Part shown: positions 36,601-51,600 of the stretch, piece by piece
How the letters are laid out: each line of letters starts with the position of its first letter
Position numbering within the stretch: the first letter of the stretch is position 1
Source of the DNA: Mytilus galloprovincialis
Taxonomy: Eukaryota; Mollusca; Bivalvia; Mytilida; Mytilidae
DNA: 64,000 nt
Assembly (NCBI RefSeq): GCF_965363235.1
Contig: NC_134838.1
Location: 14,540,441-14,604,440 of the forward strand
Direction of reading: 5' to 3'
Notes under the pieces: generated by a model
What the model was told of the DNA's origin: nothing
Database searches by the model: none
What the model saw: only the letters and a program-made list of their open reading frames with translations
Position numbers and translations under genes: made by a program

Positions 36601-39600
36601 CTATTAGCTATTTCACAGTGGCCAGATTTTATTGGTTGAGAAAAATAGAGTGCATGAGAGAACTACTGATATTTAATTAAACAGGAAAACTTGCATTCCT
36701 TAGTCCACTAGACCCATGCCTACTAATTTTTAGTAAAGGACAAAGCCTTTTTCTAGTCAGATTAGTCCTCATTTTATGCTTAACATTTGTATCTAATGAT
36801 TTAAATTTCTTTTGAATTTGTATATTATTTTTACTTATTACATTATCAACTAATGATAGATTGATTGTTTGTTGATTTATGTCCAGTGGCAAATATTTCA
36901 TACATGTTCAAGCTGTGTAAAACAGAAAACACTATCAGGCCCTTGACATCTTAATCCTTAATACCAGATTGACGTAAATGTCCAAAAATGAAATCAATGT
37001 GACTTATCAAATTAATCTTCATCACATTTTGTTTATCACTGTGTGCTATTGATACCATGATTCAAATATCTAATATTTTTAAAATAATTAATCCACAATA
37101 TCTCTCAATATGTTGTATTCACATAAAATGAAGTATTGAAATGACCACACCATGTACACACATGAAAACAAATTCGAAAATGAAAACTGACAATTTTTGG
37201 GAGGAAGTGTCTAGGTTCTTTCTAAGATTGACCAAAACACAAACTCAATTATGAAAAGCATTGTTATACCTTTTGAACCAAAAATTAGATCATAATCTGC
37301 TGACACACCAGAAAAGTTAAAACACCTGTTGTTTTTATGAGGGGGGGAAATGGGTTAAATGATATGCTCTGGCTTCTTTCAAAAGGAGATGCGGTTACCT
37401 AAATGAGACAGTTTATATTCATGACATTTGTGTAAGATCAAACTATCATTAAGTCTGAATTGAAGTCTTATACATAAAAGTATTTAAGATATTTTGGTTC
37501 TAGTTTTTCAGAACTTTCTTAAATTCACATTTAGGCTGCTCTTAAAAAATCTTATTAATTATGTCATGTATGTGGAAATGGTTAAAGAATAATAACAAAT
37601 TTAGGTGGAGTAATTATATATAAAATATGTATCGTGGTTTATTTAACCTTAAAAACCACAGGTAGATAGTTTGATGACAGGGAACATCCTTAATCTATTA
37701 CTCTCTTCCTACACACTATTCATCATGCTTCATAACGCAAAAGTTAATCAAATGAAATAGTCAACTATATTTCTTCAAATATAAGGAAAGTTTTAGGTGA
37801 AGTGAAAGTGAATGCACAATGAAACAGATTTATTATCTAAAATTTGGCAATCATCTCTGGCATGAAGAACTTTTATCAAATGTTGGAACAAAATAATGCA
37901 TTAATAATCATGATTGAACAAAAGTTTGGGAAATTGTACAAAGCCGAGATGAAATATTGGCAAAATATTCTTGCAACTGACTTGAAATTTTGATTTTTTC
38001 AAAAACTGATCCAAGACCCCTTCATGTTATGCTGTTGCTATTGTTTTTCGTTAACATAACTACTGTTATAAGCATTATACAATATATTACAATTGTTATC
38101 CATTCGTTTGATGTGTTTGAGCTTTTGATTTTTGCTATTTGCAATGATTTGATTAGGGACTTTCCATTTTTAATTTTCCTTAGAGTTAGTATTTTTCTTA
38201 TTTTACTTTTTAGCAGCTAATTTGAAATATTTGTAAATTCACTGAAGCATGACCATGGAGCAGAGCCAAATATATTCCTTGTGACTGCATGAATACCGTA
38301 CAGCATGAAATACAAATGGGTCATTTAACATGTCTAAAAATCACATCAAATGAGTTAAGCTTACAAAGCTTAAATTTTTAAGACTGAATTTTAAGTCATC
38401 TATTTTGTCCTAAAGTAAAGTTCTCATCTAACCCTAACTGTCAATTTTTTAATGAAAGTAAAAAGTAGGAGTCAGACCTTAATGAATCAATAGTATCCGT
38501 TATTTAAAGTTCATTGGGAGAGAATTTTAGCTGACTATGCGGTATGGGCTTTGCTTATTGTTGAAGGCCGTATGTTGACCTATATTTGTTAATTTCTGTG
38601 TCATTTGGTATCTTGTGGAGAGTTGTCTCATTGGCAATCATACCATATCTTCTTTTTTATATTATCTATACAGCCACCAAAATAGGAATTACTCAATGAG
38701 AGGACAAGATCTATATAGCATAGAGTGAAAAAAATCCCTAAATATATTCTATCTCACATACTGGAACATGACAATAAAGGAACAAGTTGGCAACAAAAGT
38801 AGCACTTTTTGTTCTAAAAGGGATGCCAACAGTTTGTTTTATATGTAGATAACCACATTCCAATGTATAAAAAAGAAAATTTAAATATTCTTACAGCAGC
38901 ATTGTGAATTAAATACATTAAGGGTCTGCATGGGTTTTACAGAATATAAAGTAATGAGTCATACTACAGAAAAATGGTCAAAAACATAAAGATAAGAGAA
39001 AAATAGACCAAACACTAAAGAATAGTAGGGTGCTAAGATATAAAGAATAGAGAAAAATGAAAATAAAATGTTTCGCTGAGCGCAGCCTGATATGACTGCA
39101 GAGGTTGAACCCTGAACAGCTGGGGCAAATTTGGACACAATATTTAAGCTTGATACTGTCTGAATTTGGATTGTGATCAAATTTTTGACATAATATAAGT
39201 TTCTGACACAAAATAAATGTGGTCAAAGATCTTATAACTATATTGCGCAATTGAAGATTTCATCTTGAAACTTTTCAAAAATTTGCTTTTCCAGTATGAG
39301 GATAAAATGAGCTCAAATTAAATATGGGTCTCTTAATTTGCACAATTTTATTTAAGCTGTAGTTTATATATCTTATCCAAATAATGTTGCCTGTTCTGAA
39401 CATGTTTCAAAAGAACAAAAAATTGCAAATCAAAAATTCTTCTAGTAAATGTTATCAACTATCCTTGTAAGACATAAAATCTAGACCAACAGCAGAGAAA
39501 TTTAAAGTGTCAACAAAAATAATCTAAAAATGTTGTTTTGGGGCATTTTGTAAGTTGAAAAAAAGAGGTTCTATGACTTTGCAGATAAAAAGTTGAAGAG

Positions 39601-42600
39601 TGCCTTTTGATAATTTTTTTAAAGTATTTTTCTGCACAGGGCATTGAAAATGTACTTTTTCAACGTACTAAACAAATTAAAAAACTTATTTTTATAGAAA
39701 TATGGATATTTCTTGATTGCAAAAATATATATTTAAAAATTTCTAATAAAAATTCAAATGACTAATATAGACATAATGATTGATGGGGAATAAACTAATA
39801 AACAATGGTTTGTTATAATTAAAAGTTTTTAAATTTTAAAACTGTTTCAAGCCAATACCTGATAAAAAAAAAAGTGAACTAATCTAAGTTGTTGATTAAT
39901 TACAGATGATTATTGGAAATTTATCACTGAGGTTGACATGTAATCATGGTAATGTGGTCAATTTGATTGACAGTTTAGGAGGTTGGGCATTGTAATTAAA
40001 AGTCTACCTTGTCTCTAATTGTTTAGATAATGACAGTTGTCAATCATACTATTATTGTATCAATACCCAATTACCTAATCAGAATGTTTTAAAAAAAAGC
40101 CTGCACATCAACACACCTTAATGACGTACAGTCTTGAATTAACTGCTCCAATAATATACCCATTTTTTTCAGTTTATATGTGCATTATGTGCACAAACAT
40201 GAGAACCATAGGGAACTATGTTTCAGTGTGAATACATTTACTAACAGAAGCTAACCTGTCCTGTTGTTAGGGAGGCCAGTGCCTTAGTAAAGATTTAGAA
40301 CAAGTTCTAATCTTTCCAAAAAAATATGAACCGTCCTTAAAACAAATTGTAAATCAAAAAATACCCCCCCCCCTACTAATTGAAACCCTTCTTGTAACAA
40401 TAACCCCAAAACTCGATTCCAGCATTTCCTTTGCAGTATGGAACCTTGTAGTACAATTTCAGAGATCCATACACTTAAACACAAGTTATTGTCTGGAAAC
40501 TAGAAAAATGCTTCTTTTGGCCCTTTTTTGGCACTTAATTCCTACATGTTTGAGGCAATTAACCCTGAACTCAATCTCAGCCCATTCATAAAAAAAAATT
40601 TGCGGTTGTATAAAATTAATTATAAAGAATTGAGAAAAATGGCTTAAAAAATTAAAGGTTACAGAATTGAAGGACTCCATCCCAACCTTCAAACATACTC
40701 AGTCTCAACATGCTCTAACCACTTCAAAACAATTTTGATCAAATATCTACATGTTTTGTCATAAGAGATGTTTAGACAAGTTTAGAGAGCCTTTACCATG
40801 ATGTCAACATGGTTTTTATAAAAACAAACCAATGATTTACAATTTTTAAATGCAATCTATCAATTATTTTTTCAAATCATCATTTGTATCTGACTAAGAC
40901 ATTATCGTTTTATTTTAACCATGCTTATAACATGAATATGGTAAACAAACGTACATGTATTGATAAAATTTGATAAATCATTGCACTTCTCTTCACAGAT
41001 TTATCTCATTTATCTACACACATTTATGTGTATTTATGATTCATTTGTGATAAAAGTTAAAGATGTGTCCAAATTTGATGTCCATTCAGTGTAATTACAT
41101 TGATTTAACTTTTAATCTACTGTCTAATACTCTGTTTTGAGACTGTCCCAAAAACAGAGCATCTGATGATGTAGGAAGTTTTGGACTATCCCTACCTTGG
41201 ACTATTATACTTAAGTATACTGTTAGTAAAATAGTCTTAGTCCCTCTTTAAAACCAAAACAAAGCAATTTTGTATTTTTTTTTCATTACTGCATGTACTG
41301 TAATGCAAAAACAATTCATTGACTTGGTGACATTCCCAGCAATAAGAACTCACATTCTGACGTGTCTGAAATTGATTATCATGAAACATACATATTTTTG
41401 TGCAGATTTTTGTTATAAATTGCAATAGTTACATGCATTAATTGCACATTTTTGTCCATATTTTAACCAGATGCTCCGCAGGGCGTAGCTTTATACGACC
41501 GCAGAGGTTGAACCCTGAACGGTTGGGGCAAGTATGGACACAACATTCAAGCTGGATTCAGCTCTAAATTTGGATTGTGATTAAATAGTTGACACAGCAT
41601 AGGTTTCTGACACAGAATGAATGTGTTCTAATGAACTTAAAATTTTTGTTTTCTCTTAGAGCAATTCACTATGCTGTTGAATATTAATCCTCTCAAAACA
41701 AGAATGTGTCCTCAGTACACGAATGCCCCACTCGCACTATCATTTTCCATGTTCAGTGGACCGTGAAATTGGGGTAAAAACTCTAATTTGGCATTAAAAT
41801 TAGAAAGATCATATCATAGGGGACATGTGTACTAAGTTTGAAGTCGATTGGACTTAAACTTCATCAAAAACTACCTTGACCAAAAACTTTAACCTGAAGC
41901 GGGACAGACGGACGGACAAACGGACGGACGAACGAACGGACAGACGGACGGACGGATGCACAGACCAGAAAACATAATGCCCCTCTACTATCGTAGGTGG
42001 GGCATAAAAATGTTTGAAGAAATTTTCTTTTTTATTTATGAAATTTCAAATGAGAAAAATTGAACCCAATTTTTTTAATCACATCCCCCTTTCCCTTATT
42101 CCAAAACTAATCTCAATTAAAATTTCTAATGGAGTTTGCAACAATAACTACTCATTTAAATACATCATAAAATATTAAGATGTAAAAAAAACTGCTTGTT
42201 ATCACTGAATGTTATTTATTATAATTTATCAGTTGGTAGTAAAAAGTGAATATACATTGTATATTGTATATAACAAAGATTTAAGTTGATTCTGGACAAA
42301 GAAAGATAACTCCAATTAAAAAAAAATCTTGCTATTGCACAATATTGTGCAATTAGATATTTCTTGCTTACTATTCTGGACAAAGAAAGATAACTCTAAT
42401 TAAAAAAAATTTGCTATTTCACAATATTGTGCAATTAGATATTTCTTGCCATTGTGCAATACTGTGCAATTGAAAAGACTTGCTATTGCACAATACTTAA
42501 TATAATAATTTTAGATCCTGATTTGGACCAACTTGAAAACTGGGCCCATAATAAAAAATCTAAGTACATTTTTGGATTCAGCATATCAAAGAACCCCAAG

Positions 42601-45600
42601 ATTTCAATTTTTGTTGAAATCAGACTAAGTTTAATTTTGGACCCTTTGGACTTTAGTGTAGACCAATTTGAAAACAGGACCAAAAATGAAGAATCTACAT
42701 ACACAGTTAGATTTGGTATATCAAAGAACCCCATTTATTCAATTTTTGATGAAATCAAACAAAGTTTAATTTTGGACCCCGATTTGGACCAACTTGAAAA
42801 CTGGGCCAATAAATCAAGAATCTAAGTACATTTTTAGATTCAGCATATCAAAGAACCTAACTGATTCATTTTTTGTCAAAATCAAACTAAGTTTAATTTT
42901 GGACCCTTTGGACCTTAATGTAGACCAATTTGAAAACGGGACCAAAAGTTAAGAATCTACATACACAGTCATGACAGTTAGATTCGGCATATCAAAGAAC
43001 CCCAATTATTCAATTTTGATGAAATCAAACAAAGTTTAATTTTGGACCCTTTGGGCCCCTTATTCTGTTGGGACCAAAACTCCCAAAATCAATACCAACC
43101 TTCCTTTTGTAGTCATTAACATTGTGTTTAAATTTCATTGATTTCTATTTACTTAAACTAAAGTTATTGTGCGAAAACCAAGAATAATGCTTATTTGGGC
43201 CCTTTTTTGGCCCCTAATTCCTAAACTGTTGAAACCTAAACTCCCAAAATCAATCCCAACCGTTCTTTTGTGGTCATAAACCTTGTGTCAAAATTTCATA
43301 GATTTCTATTAACTTAAACTAAAGTTATAGTGCGAAAACCAAGAAAATGCTTATTTGGGCCCTTTTTGGCCCCTAATTCCTAAAATGTTGGGACCAAAAC
43401 TCCCAAAATCAATACCAACCTTCCTTTTGTGGTCATAAACCTTGTGTTAAAATTTCATAGATTTCCATTCACTTTTACTAAAGTTAGAGTGCGAAAACTA
43501 AAAGTATTCGGACGCCGGACGACGACGACGACGACGACGACGACGACAACGCCGATGCCAACGTGATAGCAATATACGACGAAAAATTTTTCAAATTTTG
43601 CGGTCGTATAAAAATGTAAGGAATAAGTTCTGAGTTTAGAAAATTATATTGTATCTAATTCTACAAAAATTATTACAAAATGGATATTACTAAGATCCAT
43701 AGCCATGATAGAAAACCCTTTTGTCAATACAGATATATTGAGGGTGTATATTTAAGAACTGAATGCTTCTTTTTGGAAATTTATTGGGGTGTAAAAGTGT
43801 TGACCGAAGTACATTTTGTATGAAGCGCGGAAGCGCTTCATTCTAAAAATGTACGCACGGTCAACGCTTTTACAACCCTATAAAGTTACAAAAAGAAGCA
43901 TTCAATACTTATAATTACATTTTTTAGCTATGATTATGAAAACACAAATTTTATATATTTTATTATTTAATTCACCTGTGCACTTTATTGTTGGAGCACG
44001 TGTTATCATGAATGAAAAGTTGTATTGAGCAATGCAACTGCTTACGGAATAACACGTGATGTGCAGTTAGCCAATCAGAATAAAATATTATAATGAAACA
44101 TACATCTAATGTAATTATTCATATATAAAACATCTTTTATAATACCTGTATAAGAGTCCCTAAGTATATTGACTGATTTGACTAGTTTTCCTGCTATAGA
44201 CTGATTTAAGGCACCAAGCACCAATTCTTGAAGTTGATAAGTACATATTTTAAGGCCTTTATGTGTCATGATTGCTCCATCTTCATTGAATTCAACACCT
44301 GTATGAATATAACGTCATAAAATAATAACAATTACAATATATCCATCTTAAAAATGTTCAGTCTAACTACACCTAAGCTTGTACAAAAAAAATGGTATTC
44401 AGAATTTGACACATACCATGGTCATGATGGTTTGAATCAATAAACCATCATGATGTTATATACTAAACTTTAAGGTGTAATAATCATGAAAATCCCTAAA
44501 TCCAACCTGATAGTTCATAAAACAATATTGAAAACCAATTTTCTCAATGACAATTAATACTTTTTTTATGATTTTTTTTTTTTATATAAGTTTCTCAAAA
44601 GGGTTGGTTCAATCATGTCAATATTCTAAATTCTTAGAATTGCATATTTTCAAAAAGTTGACCATTTGAGACTCTCATAGGAAAATAAGACCCTTTAAAT
44701 CCTTTAGTGATCATGGTATTATTTTATAAACTAAAATTAGGCCATGAAATATAAAGTATTTGAAATTGTAGAATTTAACATTGACAGTAATTGGACTGCA
44801 TTAGTGGTTTATTCTTAAAGGCTGATCATGACAGAAAACAGGATTACTATGTCTACAAATCAGAACTTTTATCATGTTTATTGCAGGCAAAAAAAAAACG
44901 TCGGTTTGGTTTACTGGGTTGGAGAGACATTCCCATATATACAAATTCCCAAACATAAACTAGATTGTTTGACGATAAGTGTTGCTTCTTGTTTATGACA
45001 TGTGAGAGTTCCAGTTATTTATTTAATAAATATTTTATGTTCGTTTAAGTGAAACGAATTAGAACATAAATGTATTTAGTTTTTGTCTTGAATTTCTTAA
45101 TTGTTTTGTTTAAAGAGTTAGGCATGATGACCAATATGTTTTACAGAATTACTCTATCAATAGTATATCACTTTATGTATTCACTGATCATGCTGATAAA
45201 CAAATGTTCATCATGTTCTATAAAATATGGACCTTAATTTGAAACAGACAAAACAATGCAAAATGTATACATTGGAGATAACCTTATAAGTTGCTCCACA
45301 ATGAATAAAAGGTCAGTTACCCAAACGTTGCAAACATGTTTTGTGATATAATCTAGAGGCTCTAAAGAGCCTGTGTCGCTCACCTTGGTCTATGTGAATA
45401 TTAAACAAAGGAAGCAGATGGATTCATGACAAAATTGTGTTTTGGTGATGGTGATGTGTTTGTACGTCTTACTTTACTGAACATTATTGCTGATTACAGT
45501 TATCTCTATCTATAATGAACTTGGCCCAGTAGTTTCTGTGGAAAATGTTAGTAAAAATTTACAAATTTTATAAAAATTGTTAAAAATTGACTATAAAGGA

Positions 45601-48600
45601 CAATAACTCCTTAGGGGGTCAATTGACCTTTTCAGTCATGTTGACTTATTTGTAAATCTTACTTTGCTGTACATTATTGCTGTTTAAAGTTTATCTCTAT
45701 CTATAATAATATTCAAGATAATAACCCAAAACAGTAAAATTTCCTTAAAATTACCAATTTAGGGGCAGCAACCCAACAACGGGTTGTTCGATTCATCTGA
45801 AAATTTCAGGGCAGATAGATCTTGACCTGATAAACAATTTTACTCAGGTCTGATTTGCTCTAAATGCTTTGGTTTTTGAGTTATAAGCCAAAAACTGCAT
45901 TTTACCCCTATGTTCTATTTTTAGCCATGGCGGCCATCTTGGTTGGATGTCCGGGTCACCGGACACATTTTTTAAACTAGATACCCCAATGATGATTGTG
46001 GCCAAGTTTAGTTTAATTTGGCTCAGTAGTTTCAGAGGAGAAGATTTTTGTAAAAGTTAACGACGGACGACGGATGCCGGACGCAAAGTGATGGGAAAAG
46101 CTTTGGGCCAGGTGAGCTAAAAAAGGTTATGAAAGGTTACTAAGAAATAAACTCTGTATATACATTTTATCTATAATACAACCTGTAGAAAATCCAAAAT
46201 GTAATCAGAGTGTCAAGTGTGAAATGTACTGAAGGTCATACATATGATCAAATAATAGATAAAATCTACAGCATTCATCCAGGAGTTTAAGTGTTTTCAT
46301 ATATAGCATTTTTGTAAACTAAATACATTTGTATCTGGGTTTTTTAGACGAGTTATACCTTTATTTTTTTACCATGTTAATTTGAACAGATCAACATGAT
46401 CAAAGCTAAAAGGATTTATTTTACTTTATAAAATGCATGTTTTCTTTTAAATTTATTTGGAAAAACAGAAAACAGTGTATACTTCAATTACTCTTTGAGA
46501 CTGTCAATTTAAATTCTGTTTTGACAACTTTGATAATACTTAAATGTTGAAGACTGTATGTGCATGGCCACCACAATGTTGTTTTGCAATTTTTGTCAAT
46601 GGATTGCTGTCAAATTGACAATTCAAACAAGAAAACTAAAGAACATGACGGACTGCTGTCTGTACAAACTAGAGGCTCTAAAGAGCCTGTGTCGCTCACC
46701 TTGGTCTTGTGCATACTAAACAATGGACACGGATCAATTCATGACATAATTGTGTTTTGGTGATAGTGATGTGTTTGTAGATCTTACTTTACTGAACATT
46801 CTTGTTGCTACAATTATCTCTATCTATAATGAACTTGGCCCAGTAATTGCAGTGGAAAATATTTTCTAAAAATTTACAAAAATTTATGAAAAATGTTGAA
46901 AATTAACTATAAAGGGCAATAACTCCTTAAGGGGTCAATTGACTATTTTGGTCATGTAAACTTATTTGTAGATCTTATTTTGCTGAACGTTATTGCTTTT
47001 ACAGTTTATCTCTATCTATAATAATATTCAAGATAATAACAAAAAACGGCAAAATTTCCTTAAAATTACCAATTCAGGACAGTAACCTAACAACGGGTTG
47101 TCTGATCCATGTGAAAACATCAGGGCAGATAGATCTTGACCTGATAAACAATTAAACCCTGTCAGATTTTCTCTTAATACTTTGTTTTTTGAGTTATAAG
47201 CCAAAAACTGCATTTTACCCCCATGTTCTATTATTAGCCGTGGCAGCCATTTTGGTTGATTGGCCAGGTCACGCCACACAATTTTTAAACAAGTTACCCC
47301 AATGATGATTGTGGCCAAGTTTAGTTTAATTTGGCCCAGTAGTTTCAGAGAAGAAGATTTTTGTAAAAGATTACTAAGATTTACGAAAAAATGGTTGACT
47401 ATAAAGGGCAATAACTCCTTCAGGGGTCAACTACCATTTTGGTCATGCTGACTTATTTGTAAATCCAACTTTGCTGAACATTATTGCTGTTTAAGTTTAT
47501 CTCTATCTATAATAATATTCAAGATAATAACCAAAAACAGCAAAATTTCCTTAAAATTACCAATTCAGGGGCAGCAACCCAACAACAGGTTATCCGATTC
47601 ATCTGAAAATTTCAGGACAGATAGATGTTGACCTGATAAACACTTTTAGCACATGTCAGATTTGCTCTAAATGCTTTGGTTTTTAAGTTATAAGCCAAAA
47701 ACTGCATTTTACCCCTATGTTCTATTTTTAGCCATGGCGGCCATCTTGGTTGGTTGGCCGGGTCACGCCACACATTTTTTAAACTAGATATCCCAAAGAT
47801 GATTGTGGCCAAGTTTGGATTAATTTGGCCCAGTAGTTTCAGAGGAGAAGATTTTTGTAAAAGATTACTAAGATTTACGAAAAATGGTTAAAAATTGACT
47901 ATAAAGGTCAATAACTCCTAAAGGGGTCAACTGACCATTTTGGTCATATTGACTTATTTGTAAATCTTACTTTGCTGAACATTATTGCTGTTTAAGTTTA
48001 TCTCTATCTGTAATAATATTCAAGATAATAACCAAAAACAGCAAAATTTCCTTAAAATTACCAATTCAGGGGCAGCAACCCAACAACAGGTTATCCGATT
48101 CATCTGAAAATTTCAGGACAGATAGATGTTGACCTGATAAACACTTTTACCACATGTCAGATTTGCTCTAAATGTTTTGGTTTTTGAGTTATAAGCCAAA
48201 AACTGTATTTTACCCCTATGTTCTATTTTTAGCCATGGCGGCCATCTTGGTTAGTTGGCCGGGTCACGCCACACATTTTTTAAACTAGATATCCCAAAGA
48301 TGATTGTGGCCAAGTTTGGATTAATTTGGCCCAGTAGTTTCAGAGGAGAAGATTTTTGTAAAAGATTACTAAGATTTACGAAAAATGGTTAAAAATTGAC
48401 TATAAAGGTCAATAACTCCTAAAGGGGTCAACTGACCATTTTGGTCATGTTGACTTATTTGTAAATCCAACTTTGCTGAACATTATTGCTGTTTACAGTT
48501 TATCTCTATCTATAATAATATTCAAGATAATAGCCAAAAACAGCAAAAATTCCCTAAAATTACCAGTTCAGGGGCAGCAACCCAATAACGGGTTATCGGA

Positions 48601-51600
48601 TTCATCTGAAAATTTGAGGGCAGATAGATCTTGACCTGATAAACAATTTTACCCCACGTCAGATTTGCTCTAAATGCTTTGGTTTTTGAGTTATAAGCCA
48701 AAAACTGCATTTTACCCCTATGTTCTATTTTTAGCCATGGCGGCCATCTTGGTTGGTTGGCCGGGTCACGCCACACAATTTTTAAACTAGATACCCCAAT
48801 GATGATTGTGGCCAAGTTTGGTTCAATTTGGGCTAGTAGTTTCAGAGGAGAAGATTTTTGTAAAAGTTAACGACGACGGACGACGACGACGGACGACGGA
48901 CGCCAAGTGATGGGAAAAGCTCACTTGGCCCTTCAGGCCAGGTGAGCTAAAAATGAATAATATGAGTAAACGAAAAATAAATAGCGACTAACAACAACCA
49001 CTATATTACAGTCTTCTAATTTGGGACAGGTGCATACACAATGTAGCAGGGTTAAACACGTTTGTAGACTACCAACCCTCCCCTAACCTGGGATATTAAT
49101 GTTACAGCCTAAAAAGAGACCAGACTATAAAATTCAATGGAAAAGGCTTGAGTCATCAGATCGACATGAAACAAACAAAAATAAAACAAGTAACAAGTAA
49201 CAATGAACAAACATGATAAATGAACTTCACAGACACAAAGTACAGATCTTAGACTACTAACAAGTGTACCCCAACATCCAAATTAATATAAATGTAAATT
49301 GGTTTTTTTAACTACATGTATGTTTAAAGAAGTCATGTATACATAGATTTTTATACAATAGTAAAAGCCTACCTAGAAATTCATAATCAGCAGCTTTTTG
49401 TACCAACATTTCTGTATTTTCTGCTATGGTAAATCCTATCATTTCTCTGATCTCATTTGTTTTGGCCACACTTATTCTCATTAAAGATTTATACAGTTCC
49501 ACTTCTTTTTCTCGTGCAAACGTCAATTTCTTTGGTGTAATTAACATGTCTCTTGCCATATCAAAAGCAGACATGATAAACATACTTAGACACCGTGAAT
49601 GAGAGTTATTCAAAACTGTAGAGGAGTTTACTAAGTATCTCTGTAATGTCTGCTGAACGAACATATTGAAACGATAAGAATGGCTTTCAAAATTGTCAAT
49701 TAGGTCACTTTCAGTTTCATAATAGTCAGACAAAAATGATCGTCTAGTGTTCCGACATGTTGGGTTCTCATTTAAGTATCCTAAATCACATAGCTGTTCG
49801 TAAACTTTGGTATTCTTAAGAATGGTCATTTTGTTCTTTCCTATAAGTGAATGATTTTGTGATCGTGAATTTCCATTAACTCTATCTAAAGTTCTTTCTA
49901 TCCTCCTTGATGGTAAACTAGACACATTGTCCCTTTCAGTGTCCATTGTTGAATTTGTTGAATTGTTATTTGGGTTTTCCCCATTCATTAAATGTTGCCT
50001 ACATTTTGGAACACGTATGAAGCATACAGATTCATACTGGGATATTTCTTGAAGATTTTGTAGTGTCTCAATCTCCTGTTTATTAAATTAAAAGAATATA
50101 ATTTAAAGAAATCACAATACACATACCTTTTTTTTCTTTGATTTTTGTAAGTCCTTAATTTACTTGTTTAGAATTCGAATGTTTAGTAATTTTGCACTAG
50201 TCATGCTAGTTCTCTTTGTTCAAGTTCAGGGTTTAACCCATCAATTAATGTGCCTGTACAAAGTCATAACTACAGCACAGTATTTTGTTGACCTTTCTCT
50301 TGTACATGCATATATAGATATAGGTTAGTCACTAGTCAGTATGCAGAATTTCTCTTAATACTGCAGTGTACATACATCAGGAATGGGGTAATTGTAATCA
50401 GTATTTGTAATCCATTGTAATTGATTACATTTTTTTCAAAGTAATAGTCTATAATCAGTAATTGTCAAATCTTTTTATTACATTTCAAAGGATAACAGCA
50501 AACTTTTTTATTGCATTTAAGTTGAATAGTTTGACAAACTAAAACCTAGATGAAATTCAGGCAACTGCATGTATACTTCATTTTACATGGTATATGGTAC
50601 AGATAAAAACGAATGCATAAATATGACTGGAGATTTTTACGAGTTGTCTTATCATATGCTTATCTCAAAGCTGCTTAATTTTTAACCAGATGTACTGACA
50701 TATTAACTTTATTTCCTGCTTTTAAAACAAATTCATGACTTACAATGCTTGAAAATACTTAACGTTTAAAAATTGAAAATAGAAAAAAGCTTAGGTTAAG
50801 CATGTTAAGTGCTGTACTATATTTGAACTTAAACATTTAACAGGAAAACCTTGATCATGTTAAAATAACAGTAATCAAATGATCAATAAGATACAAGTTT
50901 TTGGCTTGGAAAAGATAAACATTTGATCTATCTTAATAATATGATATAAGGATTAAGAAAAGGTAACTGTCAGTCTTCTTGACAATGAACCAATACAATC
51001 ATATTCTCATTCAGTAAAAGATGCGTGTACATGTACATTTTTGTACATTGTATAAATTTGTATCCTATTTTTAACTCAAAATAAAATAGTGTTTATCAAT
51101 TTAAATAAAGTAAAAAGAATTCTCAACTGCCCTCTTCTACATGCTTTAATTTCATTCACCGAAAACAAAAATTTGTTGTCTAATTAATCTAGACCAGAAC
51201 AAGGATATTTTATGAAAAAAATACAAAAATTCTAAGTAAAATGCAAATTATTTGAACATGTTTAAAGCTATATAATATTATTCATATTTTGACAAACTTG
51301 CATTACATCTGAATAAAGCCTTTAGTATTTAAGTGTATTTCCTTTTTTCTTTTGTTGAATTCTTATTTTTTTCTATTTCTTTTCCTTCTTTCTTACATTC
51401 TTTCTTAATCACATAATTATTTATTCATTCCTGTTCTAACTTCTATATATCATTATAACGTTGCATGCTATATATATGTATATGAAATGGTTAAGTGGAG
51501 TTTGTATTTCAAGAAAAACAGATAAATACAAGCTGTATAAGCATTATGGGCTCTGCTTATTGTTGAGGGCTGTACAGTAACCTATAGCTGTTAATTTCCG

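Noticed and set aside
42454-42825. Open frame with repeated DLDQLENWA
   Set aside because: It lies in the tandem-repeat interior of the 41490-43612 element and matches no protein family I know.
47028-48815. Several similar minus-strand frames with a shared [19 protein letters not shown] segment, also at 56483-56734 (+)
   Set aside because: They recur only because the repeat recurs; frames differ in length, start at unrelated points, and are interrupted in other copies, with no family resemblance.
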